64,000 nt of DNA from contig NZ_CP024901.1 of NCBI RefSeq assembly GCF_003343245.1, forward strand, positions 3,534,001 through 3,598,000, read 5' to 3'. Source of the stretch: Photorhabdus laumondii subsp. laumondii. Lineage in GTDB: Bacteria; Pseudomonadota; Gammaproteobacteria; Enterobacterales; Enterobacteriaceae. Both the position numbers and the translations under genes were made by a program. The notes under the pieces are model-generated. The model was not told the origin of the DNA. It made no database searches and was given only the letters and a program-made list of their open reading frames with translations. This document shows positions 8,522 through 18,369 of this stretch, one piece after another; position 1 is the stretch's first letter; each line of letters starts with the position of its first letter.

Positions 8522-9100
8522 ATGGAATGTGTTTTTTTTAGTTTCTACAAAGATACATTTGATGTTCTAAATATTGCTACCTTAGGCCCGTCAGGCACAA
8601 GTAGCGAGCAATCCGCTATTCGTTTTGGTGAATTTGCCATTAAAAATAATGTCGCCAAAAGTTACCAAGTTGTTTTATGTAATACTTACGAAGAAGCAAG
8701 TAATCAAATTATTTTAAATAACTGTCAGGCATTGGTGGTAGCCAATGCTTATTACAATATCAGTGAGTTTTATATGGATAACAGGTTTAACTTGTCATCC
8801 GCATTTTTAAACTACACGCCTAATTACGGTATCGCTATTCGTGATGAATTAACTACAGATAATATCGTCATTGCAACTCATCCGGCACCAAAGGCTTTAA
8901 TCCCAGAGTTGTTGCCCGATAATCTAAGAATTGCAGATATCATTTTTAAAGACTCAACCAGTTCAGCGGCAAAAGCAGTCGCCAATTCAGAGGTAGATGC
9001 CGCACTCACGACCGAAGTGGCAGCAAAATTACACAATTTAAAATTTATTTCTCATATTCGACCAATTCAAATGCTTTGGTCAGTATTTACAGCCGCATAA
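8522..9100 (+). CDS. BacA-like prephenate decarboxylase
   Basis: This 192-residue protein has one prephenate-dehydratase-like domain and no ACT regulatory domain. It carries the NIATLGPSGTSSEQS motif (residues 17-30), then TYEEASNQI, VVANAYYNISEFYMDN, TPNYGIAIRD, ATHPAPKAL, STSSAAKAV and IRPIQMLWSVF. These align in order with my memory of Bacillus BacA, the enzyme of bacilysin synthesis that removes CO2 from prephenate without aromatisation. The chemistry gives a dihydro-4-hydroxyphenylpyruvate. Published work on Photorhabdus ties a BacA homologue and an aminotransferase to 2,5-dihydrophenylalanine, an antibiotic and dihydrostilbene precursor, and this locus is a good candidate for that pathway. 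GGAGAG stands before the ATG. Confidence 0.85.
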   Translation: MECVFFSFYKDTFDVLNIATLGPSGTSSEQSAIRFGEFAIKNNVAKSYQVVLCNTYEEASNQIILNNCQALVVANAYYNISEFYMDNRFNLSSAFLNYTPNYGIAIRDELTTDNIVIATHPAPKALIPELLPDNLRIADIIFKDSTSSAAKAVANSEVDAALTTEVAAKLHNLKFISHIRPIQMLWSVFTAA

Positions 9101-9168
9101 AAGCTAATGTTGCTTTAAAATAGGCAAATATATAGATCTTTTTAAAATTTCAATATACAGAGGTTATT

Positions 9169-9711
9169 ATGTCTTTACTTACGCTACACACCATTACTAC
9201 CACACCTGAAAAAAGTAAAAAATTACTTCAAAGTTCTATTAATGATTTCGGCTGGATACCTAACCAAAGTGGTTATATGTCAGAATCTCCTTCACTATTA
9301 GCCGCTTATCAACGAGCACACGACCTATTTATTGATAGTTCACTGAATGAAGAGGAAAAAGCGGTGGTGTGGATTACAACCGGAGTAGAAAATGGTTGTA
9401 ACTACACGATTCAGGCACACGGCTATATTGCAATTCATAATGGTGTGGACAAAAAAACAGTTAAGGCATTGATTGAAAAAACCGACGATCTCTCCCCACG
9501 ATTATTGGCACTACGTGAATTTACCATCGAGGTTATTTATTGCCGGGGACAATTGAAAAGAAGTGCTATTGATCTATTCCTAAGTCGTGGTTTCAGCAAA
9601 CAGAATATGCTGGATGTTGTGTTAGGGGTTTCTCAAAAGAATATGTCGACAATTCTCAATAGTATTGCCGGAACCGAGATTGATGATAAATTCAAACTGG
9701 ACGACCTTTAA
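9169..9711 (+). CDS. AhpD/carboxymuconolactone-decarboxylase-like protein lacking the second active-site cysteine
   Basis: This 180-residue protein has the family's helical layout: NDFGWIPNQSGY near the start, then EEEKAVVWITTGVENGCNYT followed by IQAHGYIAIHNGVDKKTV. AhpD-like enzymes use a C-x-x-C-x-x-x-H motif as peroxidase. Here the positions are C77, T80 and H84, so the second cysteine is replaced by threonine. It probably does not run the usual thiol-disulfide cycle and may be a repurposed pathway enzyme. It follows the prephenate decarboxylase by 68 bases and is followed at 21 bases by the cyclodeaminase-like gene. Its reaction is unknown. Confidence 0.75.
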   Translation: MSLLTLHTITTTPEKSKKLLQSSINDFGWIPNQSGYMSESPSLLAAYQRAHDLFIDSSLNEEEKAVVWITTGVENGCNYTIQAHGYIAIHNGVDKKTVKALIEKTDDLSPRLLALREFTIEVIYCRGQLKRSAIDLFLSRGFSKQNMLDVVLGVSQKNMSTILNSIAGTEIDDKFKLDDL

Positions 9712-9732
9712 CTGATCTTGAAAGGCATCAAT

Positions 9733-10680
9733 ATGCTTTATGTCGATAAAGAAACCGTTGCGCGTTATTTGACGATGGAACTTAGTCTTAAGCTAAGTGA
9801 AATAGCATTTAAATTGCAATCGGAAAGAAAAGTAGAGCAACCTTTGCGCAATATCGTTAAAGGTGAAGACGGCTTAATGGGCACCATGCCGATTTATATT
9901 AAGGAAGGGCCATACAAAGGGTTTGGGTTAAAGTCGGTGGTAGTGAGATTTCAAAGCAATAGCGATAAACCTTCACACATCGGTAGTGTGTTAGTTTACG
10001 ACGAGCCAGGTGTTTCCGGGATTGCCGCGGTGGATGCCGGCGCTATTACAGAAATCCGCACCGCCGCCGCCTCTGCTTATGCAACCCATCTTCTCGCCGC
10101 AAAGGATGCTAGCCGGTTAGCGATACTTGGTACGGGCTTACAAGCAAAAGCACATTTGCAAGCCATGTTATCTGTACGCCCGATTAAAGAAATCACTTTA
10201 TGGGGCCGTAATGCAGAAAGATGCCGAGAATTTGCTGCAAGGTGTGATAAAACGCTCAATCTTCCCATTTCGATCAAAGCCTCACCTGCTGAGGCGGTAC
10301 TCAATAGTGACATCATTTGCACAACCACGGCATCGCGTGACCCGATACTCAATAGAAAAGCGCTACCGGTTAAATGTCATGTCAATGCCATTGGCGCTTC
10401 GGCACTGGGATTTCAGGAACTCAGCGAAGATATGTATAGCAATACAACCCTATTTACTGATTCCAATGAATCGGTACTTGCCGCCTCTCAATCTGTTATT
10501 AAGGCAAGGGAGAAAGGTATTATTAACGGGTCAGACATTGGGGTAGAAATTGGTACTGTTTCTCAATCTCATTCCAATTTGTGCGATCAGGGTGTGACTA
10601 TCTTTCAATCCGTTGGTTTGGCCGTTCAAGATATGGTATTTTCTCGGGAAGTCATTCGACAACTAATAAAAATGTCTTAA
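9733..10680 (+). CDS. Ornithine cyclodeaminase / mu-crystallin family oxidoreductase
   Basis: The protein has about 315 residues from ATG at 9733, with AAAGG eight bases upstream; the in-frame codon at 9718 is only a TTG. Visible family features are GIAAVDAGAITEIRTAAASA, the Rossmann motif AILGTGLQAKAHLQA, and NAIGASALGFQELS. The family includes ornithine cyclodeaminase, ketimine reductases and alanine dehydrogenases, all using NAD(P)H on imines or amino acids. In this operon it may reduce or form an imine of the unusual amino acid. The exact substrate cannot be read from sequence. Last enzyme gene before the operon terminator. Confidence 0.8.
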   Translation: MLYVDKETVARYLTMELSLKLSEIAFKLQSERKVEQPLRNIVKGEDGLMGTMPIYIKEGPYKGFGLKSVVVRFQSNSDKPSHIGSVLVYDEPGVSGIAAVDAGAITEIRTAAASAYATHLLAAKDASRLAILGTGLQAKAHLQAMLSVRPIKEITLWGRNAERCREFAARCDKTLNLPISIKASPAEAVLNSDIICTTTASRDPILNRKALPVKCHVNAIGASALGFQELSEDMYSNTTLFTDSNESVLAASQSVIKAREKGIINGSDIGVEIGTVSQSHSNLCDQGVTIFQSVGLAVQDMVFSREVIRQLIKMS

Positions 10681-10760
10681 CTGTTTTGGATGAAAATAGG
10701 CCAAACTTAAGACGTTCAACATTAGAAAAATGTCGTTATTGTCTATAAAGAGCCGTTATT

Positions 10761-10788
10761 TGTCACTTGCATTCGCAAGTGACATTTC
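10761..10788 (+). terminator. Terminator-like hairpin after the biosynthetic genes
   Basis: TGTCACTTGC (10761-10770) and GCAAGTGACA (10775-10784) form a perfect ten-pair stem with a four-base loop, followed by TTTC. It separates the enzyme genes from the exporter gene and may reduce read-through into it. Confidence 0.65.
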
Positions 10789-10829
10789 TATGTTCTGTTA
10801 CTTCAAGGTGTTATTTTGAGAGGAAAGAT

Positions 10830-11456
10830 ATGCTAGAAGTGTCCCAAATAGTAACCTATACAGCGGCATTGACTGTTGCTGCGGCGATACCAGGCCCGGG
10901 AATGGCAGCATTGGTTGCCAGAAGTGTGAGTAATGGCGCGTTAGCGGGATTTAGTGTGTTGTTTGGCCTGATTATTGGTGATCTCACTTATTTATCCTTT
11001 GCGGTTTTTGGCTTGTCCATTATCGCGAGCAGTTTTGACACCTTATTTGTTGTGGTGAGATGGGGTGCCGCATTATATTTGGGTTATCTGGCGTGGCAGT
11101 TCTGGTTTGCCGATCATCAATCCATTGGTGAAGACCAACCCATTAAGAAAAAAGAGTTGGCTGCGGCTTGGTTATCTGGTCTCACTCTAACATTAAGTAA
11201 CCCTAAAACGATCGCCTTCTATCTCGCACTATTACCTTTGGTGATTAACATGGAATCTATCTCGTTGCAAAACTGGGGGCTCATGTTAGTACCACTGACG
11301 GTTTTTGTCTTATTCAGCGTAGGAGCGGTATTTATTCTCGGCGCTCTCAGTATTCGACATCTGTTATCAAGCCAACGGGCACAACGGATTTTATTTAAAG
11401 GCGCGGCTATTATTATGTTCGTAACCGCTGTAACTATGCTGTTCAAATCCAATTAA
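10830..11456 (+). CDS. LysE/RhtB family amino acid exporter
   Basis: The protein has 208 residues from ATG at 10830, chosen because AGAGGA lies just upstream. The N-terminal phrase PGPGMAALVARSVSNGALAG is diagnostic of the LysE/RhtB family, and about six hydrophobic segments follow, including LTLTLSNPKTIAFYLALLPL. It should sit in the inner membrane and export an amino acid or derivative. Following directly after an operon predicted to make a dihydroaromatic amino acid, it is a natural candidate for product export or self-protection. A hairpin at 10761 separates it from the enzyme genes, so it may have partly independent transcription. Confidence 0.85.
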   Translation: MLEVSQIVTYTAALTVAAAIPGPGMAALVARSVSNGALAGFSVLFGLIIGDLTYLSFAVFGLSIIASSFDTLFVVVRWGAALYLGYLAWQFWFADHQSIGEDQPIKKKELAAAWLSGLTLTLSNPKTIAFYLALLPLVINMESISLQNWGLMLVPLTVFVLFSVGAVFILGALSIRHLLSSQRAQRILFKGAAIIMFVTAVTMLFKSN

Positions 11457-11723
11457 AAAAGTTTAATTTCTCACCTTCCACGGTTTTATTGAACAAGAAT
11501 CTGTCCTGAAAAACCATTCTTGTCAATAAATCGTGGACACACCATAAATTACAGACACAACTCGCGCCCGGAAACGACTACACACACTTTTACTCATTGG
11601 AAATTGATAGATTTCAGGTCAACCGGGCTGCGAGCTTTCATTCCCATCATTTACCGCTCAATAGACGATAACCATCTTATCGTTATGAAAATGGATTAAT
11701 TATTATCTGAATGGCATATGGAA
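11457..11723. other. Intergenic stretch before tRNA-Ser
   Basis: No gene is visible. The sequence contains a short GTGGACAC motif (near 11532) that also occurs in the hairpins between the immunity genes at 30360 and 31030. Confidence 0.4.
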
Positions 11724-11758
11724 ATAAAAAAACCCTACGCACAGAAAATGCGTAGGGT
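11724..11758 (-). terminator. Terminator of tRNA-Ser
   Basis: ACCCTACGC (11732-11740) and GCGTAGGGT (11750-11758) pair perfectly. On the minus strand the stem ends in a run of seven T, just downstream of the tRNA. Confidence 0.85.
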
Positions 11759-11765
11759 CACTATT

Positions 11766-11853
<88 letters not shown>

Positions 11854-12066
11854 ATGACGCGGGATTATGCTCTTAACATGATAATATGTCTAGTCTCTAT
11901 CGTAAAAATTCTGTGATTTTTTTACTATTCGCTCAATCCTCAATCTACAATATCCTTTTCAGCCCTGATCCTGCTAAAATTAGCCTAAATACATTGAATC
12001 ATAAGATTCACCAATTTAACGAGCTCGCTAAACAGCCAAGCAATTATTAAGGCTTTTACTCAACGA

Positions 12067-14757
12067 ATGTATAACAAACAATTTTCTATTAATTCATCAA
12101 CCATAAACCGTTACTACGGTCTGTTCATTATTCTGCTTTTTGTTTCCCTGTTTTTATACAGCTATAACTACTTCAATGCCTGGCTAATGGGGAAAAAATA
12201 TGCGCTAAATAGCGTTGCAACCAAAGTAGTATTACAGATAGAAGATTATCGTTACCACGCTAATTCTATCTTTAAACAAGCCAATAGCGCATCTTTTAAA
12301 CCACCAGAACTCATCACACCAATGAAGCTACGGCCTGATGTTTACTGGCTTGAGAATCGTTATCAAACTATCGACACGATTATTTTTGGTCACCACAGCA
12401 CTGCAAGTGTAGAGTTGGCACAACGCCTTTCCAATTATATGGAGATTTTGTGGGGCACCCGCAATGAATACAACTCCATGTACTATCTGAATGGTAAAGA
12501 TAACAATCTGTTTCTGATAACCACTCACTCTATTCTTAAACCAGAATTGAGATTTAAAGAAAGTTATCTAACACTGACTGCCGAATCAAAACGTTCAGAA
12601 ATGCTGATGCAATCCACCGCGTTAGATGAACGGGAAAATATTTCTTCAATCCATAAGTTAAATGGCGAAAATATCTATTTTTATACTTATCGGGCGACGT
12701 TCAATTCACCGGGTCAATTGGCAACAGTTATCGCTTTTGATTTGCCTATTTGTCACCTTCTTCCTATGGATATGGCAGCGGCCAACTTCAGTCTATTGTC
12801 GGATGACGAGCAACCCCCTAATGAAATCAATAAAGTCAATATTTCACAAAATGGTTTCTGGCTCGAATTTTCTCAATCACTTAAAGGTACGCAATACAAA
12901 CTGTTGTATCGGATATCACTCAAAGATTTGCTAATCGATTTGTTATACAGAAACATCTGGTTGTTACTGGCTGATTCAGTCTTTATTATCCTGTCCTTAG
13001 GTGGGCTTATTTACATTCGTAGAAAATATATCGCGCCAAATGCCCTGATGAGCCACGAACTACAAGTCAAGGATGCGTTAAGTCACGATATTATCTCCAA
13101 TATCCCCATTGGCTTATTGATTTATGATTTCTCAGTCAATCAGATAATTATGTGCAATAACATCGCCGACCATCTGTTGCCGAATGTCGATTTAAATAAA
13201 ATTAAGATGATGGCCAAGCAACATCATGGTGTCATCCAAACCTCAATTGAGGATTCAGTCTATGAAATTAACATGTACAACCTTCGCCTGTTGCCAGAAA
13301 CTTATCTGTTTTTACTGCAAGATAAAGATCAGGAAGCATTAATTAGCCGGCGTCTACAACTTGCCCATTTGGAACACGATAAGAGTGTACAAGCTCGGCG
13401 TTTTATGTTGACCAACATTCGTTCTGAATTAAAACAACCAATAAAAGAATTAGATCATCTCGCTTACCAACTGAAACAAATTCTTATAGAAGAAAATAGT
13501 GTTCGTATCGTCGATAATTTATTGACTAAATCTGAATATATCTCCGACTGGATTGAGAATATTTCATTACTCAATGAATTAGAATCAGGTGAATGGCAAG
13601 CAAAAAATGAATCGTTTTCATTATCAGTCATTTTAGAGGATATTATTAAAAAAGTGTTTCCTAAAATGAATAACAAAGGATTGAATTATTATTATCATTG
13701 TAATATTAATCCTGAATCACTATTTATTGGCGATAGTACTGCCATCAGTAAGATCGTCCTGATGTTAGTCAATTATGCAATCACGCTTACATCTTATGGC
13801 AAAATATCTCTCATCGTTAACTATTCTCAGGAATACAAAGAACACATTCAAATCGACATTATAGATACAGGCGCCGGACTTAATTCAACAGATTTAACAA
13901 ACTTGAATTATCCATTTTTAAGCAAAGCCACAGGCGATAAATATCAATCCAATTCAGGGCTGACCTTTTATCTGTGTAACCAATTATGTAGAAAATTAAA
14001 TGGTCATTTTACTATAAACAGCAAACCCAACCTGGGTACGCACTATGCTATCAGTCTGCCCTTAATAATCGGCCAAGACCAATGCCCGCCGCTACTGGAA
14101 GACATTACTGCCTTGTTGGATATCAGCAATACGAAGATCCGTAAGATTGTACAAAATCATCTGCATCATTATGGCGCGGTTTACTTCGATAAAAAGCCAG
14201 AAAATATGAATCGAGAATACGATATCATGTTGACGGATAAACCCTACGATTCGGCAAAATCGGCTATATTACTGGTTGATAATCTGGCCGGCTTTGAGCA
14301 GATAAAACCTGACTATATTCGATGTAACTACAATCTGGGTGAAGCGGTTATCAATGCCATTTCGTTATTAATTGAGAGAAGTTTCAGTTTTAACGAATTC
14401 ACGGCAAATTTAGAAATGTCAGCATTTAACGATGAAAGCAGCGATTACGATTTTGACAATGTTATAAATAGTTATCAAAAACAGCTAACTGATAGCGATT
14501 ACCGACAATTATTTGTCGAGACAGTACCGATAGATATTAATAAGCTGTATACTGATATAGAACAATATGATCTGATATCGCTTTCGCAAACAGCACATCG
14601 CCTGAAAGGCGTCTTTGCTATGTTAGACCTAGAACTCCTCAAACTTTCTTGCGAAACACTGGAACAACACATAACAGACAGTAACGAAATAGAGATTAAG
14701 AATAGCATTAGCCGTCTTGAATCCTTCACCAAAAGGCTATTGCAGCAGGGTAACTAA
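12067..14757 (+). CDS. rcsD: Phosphotransferase RcsD
   Basis: This 896-residue protein matches RcsD in length and layout: an N-terminal membrane segment (FIILLFVSLFLYSYNYF), a periplasmic region, a second membrane segment near residue 300 (LADSVFIILSLGGLIYIRR), a degenerate histidine-kinase-like region, and a C-terminal HPt domain with H844 in SQTAHRLKGVFAMLDL. RcsD relays phosphate from RcsC to RcsB in the envelope-stress phosphorelay that controls capsule, motility and, in insect pathogens, virulence traits. rcsB follows four bases after the stop. No clear Shine-Dalgarno precedes the ATG. Confidence 0.95.
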   Translation: MYNKQFSINSSTINRYYGLFIILLFVSLFLYSYNYFNAWLMGKKYALNSVATKVVLQIEDYRYHANSIFKQANSASFKPPELITPMKLRPDVYWLENRYQTIDTIIFGHHSTASVELAQRLSNYMEILWGTRNEYNSMYYLNGKDNNLFLITTHSILKPELRFKESYLTLTAESKRSEMLMQSTALDERENISSIHKLNGENIYFYTYRATFNSPGQLATVIAFDLPICHLLPMDMAAANFSLLSDDEQPPNEINKVNISQNGFWLEFSQSLKGTQYKLLYRISLKDLLIDLLYRNIWLLLADSVFIILSLGGLIYIRRKYIAPNALMSHELQVKDALSHDIISNIPIGLLIYDFSVNQIIMCNNIADHLLPNVDLNKIKMMAKQHHGVIQTSIEDSVYEINMYNLRLLPETYLFLLQDKDQEALISRRLQLAHLEHDKSVQARRFMLTNIRSELKQPIKELDHLAYQLKQILIEENSVRIVDNLLTKSEYISDWIENISLLNELESGEWQAKNESFSLSVILEDIIKKVFPKMNNKGLNYYYHCNINPESLFIGDSTAISKIVLMLVNYAITLTSYGKISLIVNYSQEYKEHIQIDIIDTGAGLNSTDLTNLNYPFLSKATGDKYQSNSGLTFYLCNQLCRKLNGHFTINSKPNLGTHYAISLPLIIGQDQCPPLLEDITALLDISNTKIRKIVQNHLHHYGAVYFDKKPENMNREYDIMLTDKPYDSAKSAILLVDNLAGFEQIKPDYIRCNYNLGEAVINAISLLIERSFSFNEFTANLEMSAFNDESSDYDFDNVINSYQKQLTDSDYRQLFVETVPIDINKLYTDIEQYDLISLSQTAHRLKGVFAMLDLELLKLSCETLEQHITDSNEIEIKNSISRLESFTKRLLQQGN

Positions 14758-14761
14758 TAAG

Positions 14762-15415
14762 ATGAATAACCTTAACGTCATTATTGCTGATGACCATCCG
14801 ATTGTCCTGTTTGGCATCCGCAAATCACTTGAGCGGCTTGAATGGATCAACGTCGTCGCTGAGTCTGAAGACTCGACCACATTGATCAACAATCTGTCCT
14901 GTATTAAAGCAAACGTACTGATCACAGATCTGTCCATGCCTGGGGACATATACGGCGATGGGATCAATTTGATTAAATACATCAAACGCCATTATCCCAA
15001 GCTATCCATCATTGTTCTAACCATGAACAATAATCCAGCAATTTTAAGTGCTGTACTCGAACTTGATATTGAAGGCATTGTCTTAAAACAAGGAGCACCA
15101 ACAGATTTACCTGATGTATTGACGGCCCTGAATCAAGGGGAAAAATTTATGCCAGACAGCGTTTCTGAACTGTTGAAAAAAGTGACGAAAACCCCCTATG
15201 GCGATAAACCGTTATCACAAAAAGAGAGTGAAGTTATACGTCTATTTGCCCAAGGCTTTTTGGTAACAGACATTGCCAAAAAACTTAAACGCAGTGTCAA
15301 GACTATCAGCAGCCAGAAAAAATCGGCTATGGTAAAACTGGGGGTAAATAACGATATTGCATTACTCAATTATCTTGCTTCTGTCACAATCAATACGAGC
15401 AATCACGTTCAGTAA
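14762..15415 (+). CDS. rcsB: Response regulator RcsB
   Basis: The protein has 217 residues, starting MNNLNVIIADDHPIVLFGIR. The receiver domain has acidic residues D10 and D11 and phospho-acceptor D56 in VLITDLSMPG. The C-terminal LuxR-type helix-turn-helix reads LSQKESEVIRLFAQGF, then DIAKKLKRSVKTISSQKKSA. It binds DNA alone or with partners such as RcsA to regulate envelope genes. ATG at 14762 is chosen because it gives the normal N-terminus. The gene is tightly linked to rcsD and converges on rcsC, as in E. coli. Confidence 0.97.
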   Translation: MNNLNVIIADDHPIVLFGIRKSLERLEWINVVAESEDSTTLINNLSCIKANVLITDLSMPGDIYGDGINLIKYIKRHYPKLSIIVLTMNNNPAILSAVLELDIEGIVLKQGAPTDLPDVLTALNQGEKFMPDSVSELLKKVTKTPYGDKPLSQKESEVIRLFAQGFLVTDIAKKLKRSVKTISSQKKSAMVKLGVNNDIALLNYLASVTINTSNHVQ

Positions 15416-15450
15416 ATACCGTTCGTTATTTTAATATGAAAGTCGTCCTG

Positions 15451-15489
15451 ATGCCCGGTAACCATTTGTTTGTACCGGGCATTTTTTTG
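15451..15489 (+). terminator. Terminator between rcsB and rcsC
   Basis: ATGCCCGGTA (15451-15460) and TACCGGGCAT (15473-15482) form a ten-pair stem followed by seven T on the plus strand, a strong rho-independent terminator for rcsDB. Confidence 0.9.
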
Positions 15490-15499
15490 TACCGGGGTT

Positions 15500-18316
15500 T
15501 CAAATCATTTGCGTCAGTGTCTGCCTGAGCGTCACCAGAGAAACCGGTTTCGACAAACAATCATCCATTCCTGCATCAATACAGCGTTGTTTTTCTTCTG
15601 CCAGTGCATTTGCCGTAATACCAATAATCGGCAGCTTACACCCATCATTCCGTAAATACATTGTTAACGCATAACCATCCATATTGGGCATATTGACATC
15701 CGTCAGAATGATATCAATCCCCCCGCTCTTCAAATATTCCAACGCATCTAATCCATCATTTGCCATCGCTGTTTGAAAACCAATGGATTTCAACTGATCG
15801 GCCAATAAACGGCGGTTGATAGGATGATCATCTACCACCAGAACCACAATAGTATTAAACCGAGTGTTTGCCTGAAAAACAGGTGGGGCTGTATTCAATA
15901 CCACATGATGATTCGGTGAAATCAGCCGCTCAATCATTACCGACAAATCATGTAAATGGTAAGTGTTATGTAACCAATAGTTTTCTCTGATTTGTTCCGG
16001 TGAGCCAATATAGTCCGTCGATAATTCAATATAAGCATATACAGGGGAAATAACCGCATCAGGAAAATCGCTGATAATAATTTCACTACCCTCTGTGTTC
16101 TGCTCACTGTATAAAACCGTGTGTAAGCCATGATGAACCAGAAAACGCTGTAAAAATTCTTCCAGATAAAGATTGCGTATAGCCAAGATGATTTTCCGCT
16201 GAGACTCATTTATTAGCTGAGTTTTTGGCCTATATTTCGCACCATATAAAGGTAACCGAATAGAAAACATACTCCCTATCTGTGGTTGGGAAATGACTTC
16301 AATATCACCATCCATCAGATTGATAAGTTTTTCACAAATCGCCAGACCAAGCCCGGTTCCCTGAGATGAGCTTTCCGTATTTGGCATGATCTGGAAAAAG
16401 GGATCAAACAACTGAATAAGCGCTTTATCAGAGATACCGACACCCGTGTCCTTTATTCTGACGTATAAGTAATCTTTATCAACTGTCACATGGATAATCA
16501 CACATCCGGTATCAGTGAATTTAATCGCATTATTTAACAGATTAGATATAACTTGTTGTAATCGAACCGGATCATTGCAGATATAATCTGGAACACCCGG
16601 TTCAATATAGCAATACAAGGTCAATGGCTTTTTCACTACTAACGGTAGATAGTTAGAAATAACATGAGAGATAACTTCCTGACAGGAAAATTCTCTAGAT
16701 TCAATTTTAAGCTGTTTAGATTCGATCTTTGAAAAGTCGAGAATATCACTGATAATTTTTAGCAACAGCGCTGAGGAGTTATTCATCGTTGATAACAAAC
16801 GGACAGATTCAGCAGGCAATGAATGTGCTTGTAATAACTCCAGGTTGCCAATAATACCGTAAAGCGGCGTTCTCAACTCGTGGCTGACGGTAGCTAAAAA
16901 CATAGATTTAGAATAGTTAGCCTGCTCTGATGCTAACGCCATTTCCTGTAATGATTTTTCCATCCGCACACGGACACTAATATCAACCAAGACACAAATT
17001 GCCACCTCTTCATTCCTGTAGCGGGAATGAACAAAACTGATTTGCAAATGATGATGATTACTGGTGACAACATCAACATAACTACTGGTTCTGTCACAAA
17101 TAATATGAATAATCCGTTCCCGATCTTCGTGCGTTAGCATTCTCAAATAATTATGTGCCAACTCATTACTCAGAATATTACTCCCATCACTGACCCGCAA
17201 TATACTGATCCCAACCGGCGCTGAAGCCACAATTTTATGATTAAATTGCTCATGCTCTTCCAGGCGGATGGCATTCTCTTCTGCCGGAACAAACATTTTC
17301 CGCTCAAACAGATACACCAAGATAATGATGACAAAGGCAGATAATGCATTAAGCACAATACTGCTAATAATCTGTAGCTTAAAACCTTCAAAAATAGTTT
17401 TCAGTGACAGGGCATAAATGATACTGAATGAAGATGGCATTAACCGACGTTTTAGCAGTAAATCAGTAAAATTATCATCATAGCCAAAATAAGGCGCTTC
17501 CAACTGATAATCAGCATAATGAAGTTTATAGTCATCATTTGCTGGATAATGCAACACCGGGTGATTACTGCTATTCAATAACGTTATTGAAATTGGGCGG
17601 TCTTGTCTCTGAATAAAAGAGTCCAATCTGATGAATTGTTCAATGCCTATCATGGCAACCATCTGACCATTGACATATACCGGAGCCAACACGTAGAGAT
17701 GGCCGCTATCAGATCTTGCACCCGGTATAACCCAATAAACATTTCGTTCTTTACCTTGTTCTTTCAGGCTGATAAGCCTACGTGAATTTTCATAAACTAT
17801 TTTTTTCAACGTATCGGGTTCAGTCGTGGTATTACGGATAGAAAAACTTACCATACACATACTTTGCGTACCCACCAGAAAAACCTGATTCAACCCCTGA
17901 GGCGCAGCAAGATTATCCTTCCAATAGAAGATAAGATTATTTAATGAATTTAAATAACTATGAGTGTTGTTGCGAAAAGTATGACAATCAGCGTTTTGGT
18001 TCAACGGATGATAAGAAAACGCCGGGTTATTATGTGGAAAATCAAAAATAGCATTTTTTCCATTAGAATTCAGTAAATGCTTTTCTGTCATATATTGGAT
18101 ATCCCGCAGAACACTTGCTGTATGACGCACATAAGAGAGCGTGGAATCATAATTAGCATTGTATTCTTGCCGAATATCTGATTTAACTTCATTAAAGATA
18201 TTAACCAGGTAAAAAGCTGTTAATAAAGCGCCCAATGCCCACAACATTAAGCCAAGCACCCGGAAAAGATAACGGGATATTTTCAGCGATGTACGAAAAG
18301 AAGAAAGATATCTCAA
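15500..18316 (-). CDS. rcsC: Hybrid sensor histidine kinase RcsC
   Basis: This 938-residue protein starts at a TTG codon with AGGT seven bases upstream and begins RYLSSFRTSLKISRYLFR after the initiator, the normal RcsC N-terminus. Two membrane segments flank a periplasmic region. The kinase core carries H479 in ATVSHELRTPLYGIIGNLE, then N, G1 and G2 boxes (DTGVGISD, GTGLGLAICEKL). The C-terminal receiver has D873 in ILTDVNMPNMDGYAL. These positions agree almost exactly with E. coli H479 and D875. It autophosphorylates in response to envelope stress and feeds RcsD and RcsB. It is convergent with rcsB, and an ERIC element follows upstream. Confidence 0.96.
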   Translation of the reverse strand: MRYLSSFRTSLKISRYLFRVLGLMLWALGALLTAFYLVNIFNEVKSDIRQEYNANYDSTLSYVRHTASVLRDIQYMTEKHLLNSNGKNAIFDFPHNNPAFSYHPLNQNADCHTFRNNTHSYLNSLNNLIFYWKDNLAAPQGLNQVFLVGTQSMCMVSFSIRNTTTEPDTLKKIVYENSRRLISLKEQGKERNVYWVIPGARSDSGHLYVLAPVYVNGQMVAMIGIEQFIRLDSFIQRQDRPISITLLNSSNHPVLHYPANDDYKLHYADYQLEAPYFGYDDNFTDLLLKRRLMPSSFSIIYALSLKTIFEGFKLQIISSIVLNALSAFVIIILVYLFERKMFVPAEENAIRLEEHEQFNHKIVASAPVGISILRVSDGSNILSNELAHNYLRMLTHEDRERIIHIICDRTSSYVDVVTSNHHHLQISFVHSRYRNEEVAICVLVDISVRVRMEKSLQEMALASEQANYSKSMFLATVSHELRTPLYGIIGNLELLQAHSLPAESVRLLSTMNNSSALLLKIISDILDFSKIESKQLKIESREFSCQEVISHVISNYLPLVVKKPLTLYCYIEPGVPDYICNDPVRLQQVISNLLNNAIKFTDTGCVIIHVTVDKDYLYVRIKDTGVGISDKALIQLFDPFFQIMPNTESSSQGTGLGLAICEKLINLMDGDIEVISQPQIGSMFSIRLPLYGAKYRPKTQLINESQRKIILAIRNLYLEEFLQRFLVHHGLHTVLYSEQNTEGSEIIISDFPDAVISPVYAYIELSTDYIGSPEQIRENYWLHNTYHLHDLSVMIERLISPNHHVVLNTAPPVFQANTRFNTIVVLVVDDHPINRRLLADQLKSIGFQTAMANDGLDALEYLKSGGIDIILTDVNMPNMDGYALTMYLRNDGCKLPIIGITANALAEEKQRCIDAGMDDCLSKPVSLVTLRQTLTQMI

Positions 18317-18369
18317 AAGGTTACCTGATAAAAACCAGCATTATTCAATGTCATTAATGACAAGATATA

